Shown: piece after piece, positions 44,193 to 56,340 of the stretch | How the letters are laid out: each line of letters opens with the position of its first letter | How positions within the stretch are numbered: position 1 is the first letter of the stretch | Assembly (NCBI GenBank): GCA_024509875.1 | Contig: JAMPIV010019107.1 | Location: forward strand, 186,001 to 250,000 | DNA length: 64,000 bases | From: Oreohelix idahoensis | Taxonomy: Eukaryota > Mollusca > Gastropoda > Stylommatophora > Oreohelicidae | Direction: 5' to 3' | Translations under genes and position numbers: made by a program | Notes under the pieces: model-generated | What the model saw: the letters and a program-made list of their open reading frames with translations, nothing else | Databases searched by the model: none | Told to the model about the DNA's origin: nothing

Positions 44193-45902
44193 CCGCTCTT
44201 GATCGCTATATATATATATATATATACCCCAGCAGTCTAACTAAATTTATCCAGTACCGCCAGAATTTCAGAGAACATCTAGCTTTCGATTCTAAAGATC
44301 TCTTATAAAAGTAGTATCTCTTAGTTTTTCGATTGGAGATCGTTTTATTTCTGTGCTTGTGGTTATTATTATAATAGTAGTTAAATCGTCAATTATATTT
44401 CTCTAGGTTTCACTGTGTTACAGTGGCTAGCCGAACTAATAAATAAATTTCTAGCTAATCTCGTCCAGCTATAATATAAATTTAATTACTGCTAGTAACC
44501 AGTCAGAGAATAATTTAACCAACTAAGTAAATGCACTGATTCATCATGAGTATCGACGAAATATGTATTTATTTTTAATTCATGATGACTGATTTTTTAA
44601 AATGACTAGAATTTATTTCACGGAAGTTTTTAAACGATAAGACAAGCTCTAAGCTTGTAGTTTATAATTTAAAGTTAAATAACCGAAGTGGATAAATATT
44701 CTATGTTACGCGGGGTAAGGATAGGATTGTGTATACTATATTAAGTATTTGTATCTTTTCTGTTTACACAGTATTGGGTCAAACCCTAAACCTTACCAGC
44801 GGCTTCCAAATGAATCTGAGTATTACCTTACAAAAGAACATTCTGATATAAATATCGTGTTTTACACCCAGAAAGAGACAGAGTATCAACCCAGAGAATA
44901 TTAAGAATAAATTGTAACTGGACTTATAGAATATCCAGATTTCTTTTCCCAAGTTCATATACATTCAGCCTGTGGTGGCGACATAATCAAACATTGACAT
45001 TACCTGAATAACGACCACAGTGTTGTGAAGAAGATTTATCCTGAACAGATTTATTTACCTGACACTCGATTTAACGATTGAAGATTCCAAGCTACTGTAC
45101 ACTGTGAACATTATATCTCTTAATTATTTTACTACCTGGACAAAAATTGAAGTGATATAATCAGCATCCTACTAACAGTAGCGAATAGCGTTTCCCATCA
45201 TTTGAATTAACCCGGTCCTAAAAAATGCCGTACAGAAGTCGGATGTGTCGAACGAAAGGTGCAAATATCACAGCTACGTTGTAAACAGACACAACGCAAC
45301 CACCGTCCTTTTCAGGGCGAACGAGGAAGAAGAAGAAGAAGAAGAATTAATTAGTCTGTGGAGAAACTGGGGCTTGATTCGCCAATAACCAAACCTTGGA
45401 TGAGCTGTGTGTACCTTACGATTGTTCCAGATGTTGTGAAAGCACCTATTAGGTAAGAGTGACTGGTTGTGATCACAGGTTTGTCAGAGCGAGCGAAAGC
45501 AGGGATGAATAATTCTTTCATTGTATAACCCATGTACTAACTTTGTATTTTTGTGTGCAAGTTTTGCTAATGCTGTCCTTCTCAGAATAGATTAACGTAT
45601 AAAATCTGTTCTTTACTGTAGAGGGAAATCCTAGACCATAGCGTAAACACCTTTGACTCTTTGGGGGTTAATAACTTCTCTGTTAACGGGATCTTGTCTC
45701 AACAGAGGGTGGGAGGATTACACCTATGAGTCCATTTTCTTTATTAATTCATTAACCTACGTTTAATTGTATTTGATTTGATATTCAATACATGTCTGTT
45801 GTGAAGTTTTTCTTATGATAAATAAAATTTACATAAACTTTATTTACGTGTGTTGGTCAGCTTGTCCCAAAAGATCCCTATTCTATAGTTATAGTTTTCA
45901 CG

Positions 45903-46128
<226 letters not shown>

Positions 46129-48176
46129 AAAACTGTCTGATCTAAGAATTTCAGTCGTAGCCGATAGGCTGGATAGATTATCTCTCAAAAATCCAGGGAC
46201 AGACTTTACCTTTCACCATTTCACTCGTGATAATCTATTTCTTTACCTTATCTCCCACTGAGCTATCACCTGTTCTAGTTCTGTTCAGACCGGACCATAA
46301 TTGATCTTAAATTCCTATCGAAAAATCTACGACAGTAAGGTGACAGGATATCACCTTGTCTTACACCAGTGGTGGTCCTGAACTCTTCTGATTTATAGTT
46401 TGCTGTCCGCACATAACTTCTGCAAGACTTGTAGAAGCTCTGTATAGCATGAATCAGAGGTGCTGGAATGTTCTTCCTTGCCAAACAGTCCCCAAAGTTT
46501 GCTCCAGGGAACCCTGTCAAACGCCTTTTCCAGATCTATGAAACAAAGATGGATCTCACTCTTATATTCAAGGGCCTTTTCACTCAGCTGTCTGAGTGTG
46601 AAGATTAGGTCTTGAGTACTTCGGTTTGCTCGGAATCCGCACTAGACCTCATCCAATTGTGGCTGCAGTAAGCAATTTGCCTTGCTTGTCCTTTATAAAT
46701 TTGAGAGGGCATTGTTTTCCTTCCTCATGTTTTTTAGGGTCTTATAGAACAATTTCTGGTTTTCTTGTGCATCTTTTCTAGCTTTTCTCCAAACTCCTCC
46801 CAGGACTTCTGTTTTGCTGCTAGCACTTTGTTCTTTCATTCCGTTCTGAGTATCACATATTCTCTACATTTTTCCATTTGTCCTGTTGTATTTTTAGCTC
46901 CTAAGTATTGTTTCCAAGCCATTTTCTTCTCTCTTATTTTCTCTTTGACTTCCTCTGTCCACCAAGGTGTCCTCTTTCTCTTGTTCCCAAGTCGGACTTC
47001 ACCGCATGCTTCTGCAGCAGCTGTCTTTATGATGTCATTGAATTTAATTCCAGAGGGTTTCCAAGTCATCAGGTCGTTCTTCTGTGTTGCTCACCGCTGC
47101 AGCAATAAGCCCACTGATATCTGGTCTTAATTTCTGGCTCTCTCAGCTTGTAGGTCCTAATGCTCATTTCTCCTGCTCGTTTACTTGGTTTCTTGCGTGA
47201 TGTTGGGCAGTTCCTAGGCTGAGCAACTCTTTCAGTTGTTCTTTTGATTGTTAGCAGGTAGTGATCACTTCCAATCTCTGGCCCCCTCCAGACTCTAGCA
47301 TCTCGGACATATTTGAATGAGCTTCTCCGAACAATGGCATAGTCGATCACTGACTTCTCATTCTTTGTTGGTTCACATCTAGTGTATGCATGTATGCGCT
47401 TATGGGGGAACTTTGTGTTTGTAATGATCAGTTTTTGCTCACTGCAGAATCTAAGGAGTCGCTTTCCATTGTCATTGAGAGTATCTTCTCCATATCTACC
47501 GATAACTCCACCACATCTAGCATGGTCATTTCCAGCTCTGGCATTGAAATCTCCGAGCATGATAACTTCATCTAGGCAGTCATCCACTGTCCTTTGAAGC
47601 AGCTCGAAAAATTCCTCCTTGACCTCTGCTCTCTCATCCTCATTTGGCCCATACACTATGACCAGGTTGACTATGGTTTCTCCTTCTTTTAGTTTTACAA
47701 CCATAATGCGCTTCGAGACAAAGTTCCATCCCTTGATACTATCTTTTGATTTTTGGCCACAATGCAACCCACGCCCCCTTTAGCTCTTTCAGATGTGGGT
47801 ACACAACTGTAGAGCAGCGTGCTGCCATCGAGATCCATGACTCCTTGTCCTTTTTTCTTTGTTTCCGTTATAGCCAGAATTTCTAGTTTTGCTTTCCTCA
47901 TCTCTTCCACCAGCTCCTCTTCTTTCCCATTTATACTTCTTGTGTTCCAAGTTCCATAAGTCGTAGTCCGTAGTCCGTTACAGTTCGTCGCCGTTAGGAT
48001 CAGTCCGGTTTTCTCTCTTATGTTTCGTATAATCGGGTTGTAAGACAAACATGTGATTGGCCTGTTGTGCCTTTGCATGGTGGAGGGGCTGCCTCCTTAC
48101 GGCCTCCATGCAGGCCGCCCTCCTCCTTTTTCAGCCGGGCTTGGGACCGGCCTTGGCGGAGTTTATTTGCATCTCT

Positions 48177-49260
48177 GCCAAGAGTAATCTTGTGCGACGG
48201 TAGATACCTTTGAAGACACACATTAGATACTCTAAGTTTTGGCCATTGTGACAGACTGCTGTGCATGTGGGCTGGCAACCTCATGATGTAAAACCAAGTG
48301 TCACAGAATCCACCGCTGCAAGACCAGGAGATTGCTTGGCGCAGGCTTCCCGCAAGGGGACACTTGTAGTGGTGGTTCCATACTCTTTAAAAGTGCAAAA
48401 GAAGAAGAGATGACACCAGTCTTAGAACATGGAATACCAGTAATAGATGCAATGTTCCTTAAACTTTTTCGGGTCACTCTTATCTTCGAGAACACATCAC
48501 CAGCGCCCCTTCCATTTCCCTGCATTACATAAAAAAAAACTATTCAGAGTGGAAGATAAGACAATTGTCAATTAGCAGCAGCTAATTGCTCTATTTTTTA
48601 TTTCTTTTATAAAGCTACAAGTATGCTTATTTATTAATTTAATTTTTACAAATAAAACTTAATTACATAACCCAGTATAACAAACTTTCACCAACAATAC
48701 AAGATAGTACATTAGTAACCAATCACTACCTTTTTGTTCACTAACACATTATCCACTATTTGAAAAGGATAATGCTTCTATTTACCAAATATCCCCAGTA
48801 CACCATGGAAAGCTTCACATACCACCGTACGCGTAACCCAGGTTATGAACCTGTGATATTAGGTGTATGAGAAACTGGGACGAGCGACGTTTTGAAACAT
48901 GTAACACAAACGGTCAAGTCTGTCTCTTCAATTTTCAATAAGCTTATTCGGAATCTTCAGAGGGAAGGACTCAGAAACAAGCGTTGTTTAAGAATGTTTA
49001 TCACAGATTTAACAGTCTAGAACAACTGGACGACATGTTTTTCAATTTGTTCAACATTTGTAAAAATACTCGTTAAAGAATTTACTTGCGTAACATAGAC
49101 CTAGTATAAGTCTTGTTCCATCTCCGGAAAAAGCCACACAAAATGCACTTTTGAAAAAAGCCGGCCGGACGTTGTCTTAAGGTAAAAAGAGGACAAATCC
49201 AGGAAAAAGCGGACATATGGAGTGCTTTCATCTTCGCAGCTGAAAAGTAGCCATATTAAA
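48177..49260. other. Non-coding, with R1-like piece
   Basis: Bases about 48236-48420 contain GGGCTGGCAACCTCATGATG and GCGCAGGCTTCCCGCAAGG, like the R1 end segment. From 48420 to 49260 I see no gene or known repeat. Confidence 0.35.
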
Positions 49261-49286
49261 TGCGATGGAAATAATTGCAGGTTATT

Positions 49287-49343
49287 CCCCCCTCATCCCC
49301 CCCCCCCCCCAATTTCCCCCCCCCCCCCCTTTTTTTTTTCCCA
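49287..49343. repeat. Pyrimidine homopolymer tracts (C then T)
   Basis: Long C runs broken only by TCAT and AATTT, then ten T. Low complexity; the proline- or phenylalanine-rich ORFs over it are artefacts. Confidence 0.95.
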
Positions 49344-49385
49344 CTTCACAAGAAGTTGCAATCTTTACAAACTCGCTTCCATCCA

Positions 49386-50259
49386 TTCAAGCCCTCAACG
49401 ACCTGCACGGATACAACAATCAGGCATCAGAGACGAGATAAACGTAGTCTTATAGCACGTACAGATTATGAACCTCTGATTACATATCCTGGTAATAAGT
49501 GAGAGCAGATGGACCGGGACGGGGTAAATACAAACAGCAACAGGAGAAACAGTACTTTACTCTTGTAGAGAGGATAGTCAGCACAAGACGAGGTCAAGGA
49601 TGAATTTTATCAACAGCTACAAAAGGAAATAGAAACTGCACTTAGATACGATCTTATCATAGTAATGAGAGACCTCAGTGCGAAAGACGGAGCACACAAT
49701 ACATATAATTTCCACGGAAATGTGGCAGCGGAACAGTAAATGAGGATGGTAATAAACTAATAAGCTTCTGCAGCATTAACAACTTGGTCATTGGAGGAAC
49801 ACTTTTTCCACACAAAGAAATCCACAAGTTAACATGGGAATCATCAAACGGACGGGACAGAAACCAAATAGACCACATTATGACCAATGATAGATGGAGG
49901 CATTCACTACAGGACGTGAAAGTAAGAAGAGGTGCAAATGTGGGAAACGATCACAACCTAGTAGTAACAAGACTGAAGCAAAACTCAGAGTGTTGGACCA
50001 ATTTCAACTAAACAGGAAAGGTATAACATCATCAAACTCAAGGACAGCCTCACCAGAAAAGCTTTCGTGGTTGATATAAAGAGAAGAATCAAATTGCCAA
50101 TAGACAGGAAAAGACAGCGACTGATGATGTTGACCAGAAATTCAACACCATTTCAATTATATATAAGGAAAGCAGCGAATCATCTCTTCAAGCCCTCGAC
50201 GACCTTCACGGATACAACAATCAGGCATCAGAGACGAGATAAACGTAGTCTTATAGCAC
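49386..50259 (+). repeat. 73-bp direct repeats (49386-49458 and 50187-50259)
   Basis: TTCAAGCCCTC ... GTAGTCTTATAGCAC occurs twice with about three mismatches, bracketing 728 bp that hold a LINE endonuclease fragment. The repeats are too long for a normal target duplication; a local tandem or segmental duplication is more likely. Confidence 0.85.
49500..50130 (+). mobile_element. LINE endonuclease fragment, decayed
   Basis: Plus-strand frames read IVMRDLSAKDGAHNT, then NNLVIGGTLFPHKEIHKLTW, RNQIDHIMTNDRWRHSLQDV and VRRGANVGNDHNLVVTRLK. This is the second half of an apurinic endonuclease-like domain, close to the one in 35541-36683 (GGSMFPHKRIHKATW, DVKVYRGADVASDHHLL). The conserved GDMNAK-type Asp and the SDH segment are altered (MRDLSAK, NDH), and no RT follows. 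Confidence 0.8.
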
Positions 50260-50274
50260 ATACCGCTGTAGGAG

Positions 50275-50484
50275 GAACAAAGTGGTATAGCTTTCACATA
50301 CTATTTCTCAGTTTCATGGGATTGGGTGATCCACCCTGCCTCTCTGTCTTAGCCTCCTTTAACCGAAGAGCATAGTCAGGTACTCATTTACAGCTGGGTG
50401 GACTAGAACGTGACTCTATCGGGTTTCGAACTCGATAACTTTGCCTGGAGAAGCAAGTGCTCTAACCACTTTACCGCTCCTGAC
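50275..50484 (-). mobile_element. tRNA-derived SINE-like element (family 3)
   Basis: On the minus strand, GAGCGGTAAAGTGGTTAGAG resembles a tRNA head with a slightly degenerate A box, and GAGTTCGAAACCCG supplies a B box about 35 bp later, followed by a non-tRNA body. No target duplication was found, so the ends are approximate. It could also be a decayed tRNA pseudogene with flanking sequence. Confidence 0.6.
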
Positions 50485-50654
50485 AGAGAAGATATAAAGA
50501 TAATAACCTTCAGTGAGCAAACAGTGATATGCGAGGCTCGTGACCGTTCCAGCTTACACTGGACTTGCTGGAAACGAATGAGTAGATCAGGCAGCAAAAT
50601 GAGGTAGAGTAAGTAGAAACCTTGTATTAGTAGTGTTCGGGACGCTACCAAGAT

Positions 50655-51245
50655 TCGTATAATAATAATAATAATAGCCCCTTCAGTCATAACTGACTAT
50701 GGGAATGCGCCCCTGAGGTAACAACCCTCAGCTGGTTATTTTCCTCGTGTTCCTTTCGACGTTTTCTCCTCTCTTCTGCTTGTTGTGTGAGCTTCTTGTC
50801 GCCCGATCTGAGGTGGCGCAGCAGCTAGCATCGCCACTTGGTGCGTTCGGCAGCTTCATCCTCCCAGGTTGCTGGGTTTATTTCCAGTGCTCTCATGTCT
50901 CTCTTGCACACATCTTTGAATCTAAGCTGCAGTTGCCCAATTGTTCTTTTGCAAGCAGCCAGTTGTCCGTAGGAGATATCTTTTTGGTGCGACCATTTTC
51001 CATGCGGCTAACATTGCCAGGCCAGCGTAATCTGCGCTGTCTAAGTAGTGTATTCATTGCTTTGCAAGCCAGCACGTGACAACACCTCGACATTTGTCAC
51101 TTTATCTTTCCACGAAATGCCGAGGATGTTGCGTAGACACCGTAGATGGACGGTATTGAGCTTTCTTTCTTGCTTAGCATAGGTTGTCCATGTCTCGCCG
51201 CCATATAGAAGTGTGCTGGTGACGCAGGCGTTATATATTATGTAA
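50655..51245 (-). mobile_element. 5'-truncated LINE with (TAT)n tail, minus strand
   Basis: Reading leftwards, frames encode STLLYGGETWTTYAKQERKL, RCLRNILGISWKDKVTN, then QLRFKDVCKRDMRALEINPA and a basic tail ending HSHSQL. The 3' end is an ATAATAATAAT run at about 50655-50677 on the plus strand. The upstream RT core is missing, and stops and frame changes are present. Same subtype as 13650-13905. Confidence 0.85.
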
Positions 51246-52027
51246 GATTCTTGTCAAATATACTATATCAGAGGGCGTGATGACCACAAGGAAATAAAGT
51301 AGCAGAGATAGACACGTACACGCACACCTAAAGTAACCAACTAGAAAGAGCCAAAGTAAAGAAGAACTGAAAGTACCCTTAAACAAAAATGTTTGGCGCC
51401 TCCAACTAGGCACCGGTACGTTAAGATAGATGAACCCTACTTCAATGAATTAATTAAGAAAGTGATATAAACAACTTTCAGCTACATTGTAACAAGCACA
51501 AACACCAGAGATGTGATCTGGCATGGTGACCAATAATTTAAACAAGTAAGAAATGACTATATGAAGGAGGAAAAGAACAAAGATAAAGAAAACGGGTAGC
51601 ATTAAGTTCCAAAAGGGACAACATTGCAAGCGCTGAGTGGGGCTCGGGGACTGATGCGAGAGTCAAAAATCATAACAACCAGCTGCCCCCTTTATTACAC
51701 ACAAGAGTCGGGGCTACTACTAAATTCCTGCATCTGGATTTCCCCATCTCCGCTACTCAGGAAATGCTCCAATCCTGATGTTACGAACCATATGTACACT
51801 AGTTCTAGGATATATTAGGCCCTCTTCACGAAACAATTAATGGAAATAATAATAGTAGTAATAGTACCAGTGTTAATAACTTTATAAATACTAATTAAGT
51901 AAAACAAAGGCCTAAAGAACGAAATTAAATGTAAAACAAAAAAAAAAAAAAAATCATAATAAACAACAGCAAAAGAAATCTATAAAGAAAGAGAAAACTA
52001 ATTAAATACAAAGGGGACATTATAATG
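51246..52027. other. No gene recognised
   Basis: AT-rich; contains an A run at 51938-51952. No supported feature. Confidence 0.4.
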
Positions 52028-52304
52028 TGTGACAGATTGTGGTATGTAGGAGACAGACATGACAAGAACACGACACATATTCATTAGTGTCACAATAATT
52101 GTAATGTAATGTTATAAATACACTAAGAACTATGTTTTAAAACAGAACTTGATTGTGACTTACGTATACACTAAATGAGATAAGATTATAATCATGAACC
52201 AACCACAAAATAGGGATTTTCAGAAGAAAAAAACATCATACACACAAACACACATGAATTCACTTAATATTTTCTTATCGCAGGTCCAATCGTCCATTTA
52301 AATA

Positions 52305-53798
52305 TACTGTTCAAAAAAAGAAACGCATAGCTACTGAAGGCACACACATAGCCATAATTTTGACATTCAATAACTTTTTTTAATTTAATGAGTTAATTGT
52401 TCAAATTGCACACAAGAATACCTTAGGGTTCAACCATTCAATTGACAGTTGTTTTGCATCTGGGTCACGAGAGTTTTTTGGCGTACGGGCTTTCCCGTTA
52501 GTATGCTGTGTGGCCTCCTCTTGCATCGATCAGCGACTGGCATCTTCTGGGCATGGATGCGATCAGACGTCTGATGTGGGCCTGTGAGATGGCTGATCAC
52601 TCTTCCTGGAGTGCCTGGAACAGATCACGACGATTGGCTGGAGCAACGTCTCGGCGACAAACACGTCTATGCAGCTCATCCCACATGTGCTCAATCGGAC
52701 TCATGTCTGGAGACAGGGATGGCCAGGGAAGGGTGAGAATAGGGTCCGGCGTTGTCCTGTTGAAACACAGACCTTTGGGCAGCCAAAAGTGGAAGGACAT
52801 GGGGTCGAAGAGTTTCATTGACGTATCGTTGCGCATCCAAGCCTCCTTCAATGTGCACCAATTGACTCCTTCCGTTGTAACTGATCATTCCCCACACCAT
52901 TGCACCTCCACCACCGTGCGGCGGAGCTTCATCAACACAATTTTGGGCAAAACGTTCATTTCGCCTACGGTAGACCCTACGCCGTCTGTCATGACGCTGC
53001 AACAAAAAGAAAGATTCGTCACTAAACCAGACACGTCTCCATTGATTGTCAGCTGCCCAGGGACGATGCTGGTTGGCCCAAAGAAGTCGATTTTGGCGAT
53101 GGCGGCGCGTAAGGACTGGTCCTCGGTGAGGTCGTTGTGCCCAAAGTCCAGCGTCATGCAGTCTATTCCGGACAGTTTGATCAGACACATGACGTCCTGC
53201 AGGCAATGACTGGGCAGTTGAAGAAGCTGTTGTAAACCTGTCTCTGAGGTGACGAAGCCGAATAAAGCGATCCTCCGCTGCTGTTGTCACTCTGGGTCGT
53301 CCACTGCGATGCCGGTCTTCAACTGAGCCAGTGGCTTGGAACCGGTGCCAAAGTCGACTGATGGTACTCTGATGCACGTTTAGATGCCTGGCAACCTGAC
53401 TTTGACTTTCGCCTGCTTGCAGTCGGCCAATAGCAATGTTTCTTAAATTTATCGATAGAGACGCCATAAATGTCTGTTTGAGAATGAACTGAATTTTGTG
53501 TGTGTAGCGTTATCCTATTATAGGGTTTCAGTTGCGTAGTCAGTGAATAGTGTTCACCCCAAATTTTGTTGCTTTCACGTGCGCGCAACATGAGCTGTGG
53601 TCAAAAATTGCGTCATAAACACTATTGACCACTGCGTTGTAACGATTACAAAAACGAACGCAATTCAGGTCAACACGTGCATTTGAAACTGTAAAGAACA
53701 TTTCAGGCTGGTTTTTATATACCCTAGCACAAAATTTTACTTACAAACTCATAAAAACGTGCCCTCGGATAGCTATGTGTTTCTTTTTTTGAACAGTA
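52305..53798 (-). mobile_element. Tc1/mariner-type DNA transposon with TA duplication
   Basis: The element is 52307-53796 (1490 bp). Both ends read inward CTGTTCAAAAAAAGAAAC followed by (G/A)CATAGCT, so the terminal inverted repeats are about 26 bp. Each end is bordered by TA, the target duplicated by this superfamily. The homologous position in R1 copy 1 (near 12795) is empty, confirming the insertion. It contains one broken transposase gene. Confidence 0.95.
52499..53467 (-). pseudogene. Tc1-like transposase pseudogene
   Basis: The first 258 codons (53467-52691) start MASLSINLRNIAIGRLQAGE. They hold a helix-turn-helix pair (SQSQVARHLNVHQSTISRLW, residues 21-40) and an AT-hook-like GRPRV at 56-60. 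Two catalytic aspartates are visible, D150 (VWFSDESFF) and D238 (FQQDNAGP). The third catalytic residue lies in SPIEHMWDELHRR, in a different frame (52597-52851). It is only about 20 codons from D238 instead of the usual 34, so about 41 bp are deleted. An in-frame stop follows QALQEE. In intact relatives this protein binds the inverted repeats and cuts at TA. Confidence 0.9.
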
Positions 53799-53864
53799 TA
53801 TATAAAAAATATACATATATTCATCTGATTTACAGTGCTGCATACACATTTACCAGCTCGACTT

Positions 53865-54168
53865 GGGAGCCGCGCTGGTGTAATGGTTAAGACGTTGCGC
53901 TAGTGTAATGGTTAAGACGTTGCGCTAGCGACCAGGTTTTCAAGGTTCAAGCCCGGGCGCCGGCATTTGTAGGAGTGTCATCGACCGGGAATTTGACTGA
54001 ATAACCTGAACGGCTCCTGCAGATAAACCCTCTGTGGATGGGAAGGAGCGAAGCTCCTGACCGTGTTGGAAGGAAAGTCCACTGTCTCCCCAGCCTCGCA
54101 ATGACATCTCATTGGGCCAAAAAGGGCTGGAAAGCTCGAGTGCCGCTGGTTAGAGAAAAAAAACAAAA
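53865..54168 (+). mobile_element. tRNA-derived SINE (family 1) with duplicated A box
   Basis: 304 bp starting GGGAGCCGCGCTGG and ending in an A-rich tail, flanked by a perfect 13-bp duplication ACCAGCTCGACTT (53852-53864 and 54169-54181). The first 25-bp block TGTAATGGTTAAGACGTTGC plus GCTAG is present twice (offset 25 bp at 53881 and 53906), duplicating most of the A box. The B box GGTTCAAGCCC is single. It is the best-preserved copy in the window. Confidence 0.95.
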
Positions 54169-55611
54169 ACCAGCTCGACTTAACTTGTTTCACAACCTGA
54201 CAAGGAGCCGAGCAGAAATTGAGAGGCCCGGCTGCACCTAAAATTGCCTGACAATGTTCGTGAAGGGAATGTTTCCCATTTGTGTTCTGGTCTCTGCATT
54301 ATGGAGCGGAACTCAACCTAACTGTGTATACAATGGAACCACTTATCCGGTATTTGAGATGTTTCATTGAAATAATGGTTACTAAACTGAATAGCTGATT
54401 AGTTAGCTTTTTTGGTTTGTTTCAGCTTATTTTATCATCTGGGGATTTTGAGGGTTCACTGACTTTCTCATATAGCAGCACTTATGAGTCATCATCATCA
54501 TTATCATCATCTTTATTATCAGCATCATCATCATCATCACTGCCCTACAGTTCCTGAAGAAGCACAGGCCAAGTTCGCCTGTTCCGTGCCATCAGTTCCA
54601 GGTTTTTCCAAATCTTCATCTCTTTCATTTCTGACCCCAGCTCTCTTCTCCATGAAGGTTTGGTCTATTCGACTCTTGGCTAATAATAGACTGTGTCATT
54701 GATGACCTTTGACGGTTAGTGATTGTTACAGTTCTTTTATAATCTGCGATGATTGTGTGATTGACTCACTGTATAAATGAATGATTCTTTTAGGCAAAGT
54801 TTAGTGGTTGATAAAAAGATGAATTTTGAGTATGCATGTGTCGACTACCCCAGTGTAGTTTCCGGAGGTCTCCGTAGAGACAAAGACAAACTTGACTATT
54901 TTTCCGTCAGACGTCTAGGTTGTGCATGGGGCTGGCAACCTCATCATGTCAAACAAATTGCTGTAGAAAATACCTCAGCCAAAATTTGCGCTTTGATGTA
55001 GGCTTCCTTCAAGTTCCAATTTCTCGATTCTCCATAAGGAGCCAAAAGGGAGATGATGATGAAGATGACGAAAGTGATGATGATGAAGATGACGAAAGTG
55101 ATGATGATGATCTGACGCTTACATCTGTATTTGTTTTGTTTGTTAGTTTAAAAAAAAAAAAACTTAAAATTAACAGACTCCAAAACCAAGCAATGAGAAT
55201 CATAACAGGATGCATGAATACAACAGCTATTAAGGAACTTCAAAATATTACATACATCCAGCCAATGGAGGATATAAGAGATATCAGAGATATCAGGGCT
55301 CAGTAGCAAGTCGAGAAATTCAAGAGACTAACAGACCACTCAGTGTACCATAGAATAAATGATCTAGGAAGGGGAAGAATCAAGCGAAGCAACTCTGTAG
55401 AATCAACCAAAACAAAAGATGAGAGCAGATCCCCTAAATACGATATCAACAACTAAACCCGTCTACACTGCACACAAGTTTCCAGCTTGGAAACAACATG
55501 GCTTCCCCCAGAACGTTAGAAAACATTTCTGGTATTGAGGGAAAGAAGAGCCAGACTGCAACAGAGAGAAGAGCCAGTACCACAAAATACACAGAGAATC
55601 ATTACTCAAGC

Positions 55612-55751
55612 AACACATGGACCCATGCTTACACAGATGGATCAGCAACACATGGACCCATGCTTACACAGATGGATCAGCAACACATGGACCCATGCTT
55701 ACACAGATGGATCAGCAACACATGGACCCAGGCTTACACAGATGGATCAGC
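55612..55751 (+). repeat. 35-bp tandem repeat, four units, over the RNase H active-site codons
   Basis: Units of AACACATGGACCCATGCTTA plus 15 bases recur exactly at 55612, 55647, 55682 and 55717 (one substitution in the last). Each encodes the THAYTDGSA segment, but 35 is not a multiple of three, so each unit shifts the frame. Confidence 0.97.
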
Positions 55752-56299
55752 AACAAATACAACAGAAGACGGTGGAGTGTTGCTTAGCATTAAGCAATGA
55801 TACACAAGAAAAGGCTATCAGTCGCAACAGGAAAATTCTCAAGTAACTTCACAGCAAAGGAAGATGCTTTGAAAGCTGCAGCAGAGGTCCTAATGACAGA
55901 GGAAAGCACCGAGAGACAAGTTGCTTTCTTTACAGATGCGTTGTCAGTAATTGCAACGCTAAAGAGCTATAATAATGCAGGTCTGGATGACCTAAGAGTA
56001 ATACTCCACAAACTGCGTCAGCGTTTCAAAAGAGTTGTAATACAGTGAATCCCATCTCTTTGCAACATCCCCGGCAATGAAGAGGCTGGCAAAGGAAGGC
56101 GAAAAGCTACTTCAGCCTGATTTGAAGAGGCAAAGAAGCAGATACAAGAACAAATTGACAGCAGAGCATCCAGGCCACACAAACAATGACGCATATCATT
56201 ATCTCAGCAGAAAAGAACAAGTAGTAATCTTCAGACTCCGCACTAGCCACAACAGATTTGGGATACTATCTATTCAACAAGCTAAAGATAAGAACTACC

Positions 56300-56340
56300 T
56301 TACTTACTTAGTCGTTCCCCTTCTACCGTGAGGCGTAGAG
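56300..56340 (-). mobile_element. 41-bp 5'-truncated RTE LINE stub with 15-bp target duplication
   Basis: The 41 bases TTACTTACTTAGTCGTTCCC to GTAGAG match the extreme 3' end of the LINE at 42535 and 32161 (minus orientation). AAGATAAGAACTACC occurs on both sides (56285-56299 and 56341-56355). It sits in the RNase H LINE fragment. Confidence 0.95.

Larger units (their letters stand above)
52028..55140 (+). repeat. Dispersed repeat R1, copy 2 (interrupted)
   Basis: Inverted counterpart of 11330-13055, starting near GACAGACATGACAAGAACAC. It is interrupted by a Tc1-like element (52307-53796) and a SINE (53865-54168), both absent from copy 1. It carries the shared old LINE tail (minus strand, 54482-54690) and ends in GAT/GAA-rich repeats (about 55050-55115). 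Confidence 0.75.

Noticed and set aside
49222..49502. Proline-rich ORFs
   Set aside because: They run over C homopolymers; low complexity only.
52508..53209. 233-codon plus-strand ORF
   Set aside because: Shadow of the minus-strand Tc1-like transposase, which has clear catalytic motifs.
53875..53960. tRNA genes at SINE heads (also 13251-13330 and 50400-50484)
   Set aside because: A and B boxes are present, but the sequence does not fold as a complete tRNA by eye and is joined to SINE bodies with target duplications.
54920..55306. 128-codon ORF with Asp/Glu-rich stretch
   Set aside because: Acidic run comes from GAT/GAA repeats at the R1 end, fused by chance to a LINE RT thumb fragment.
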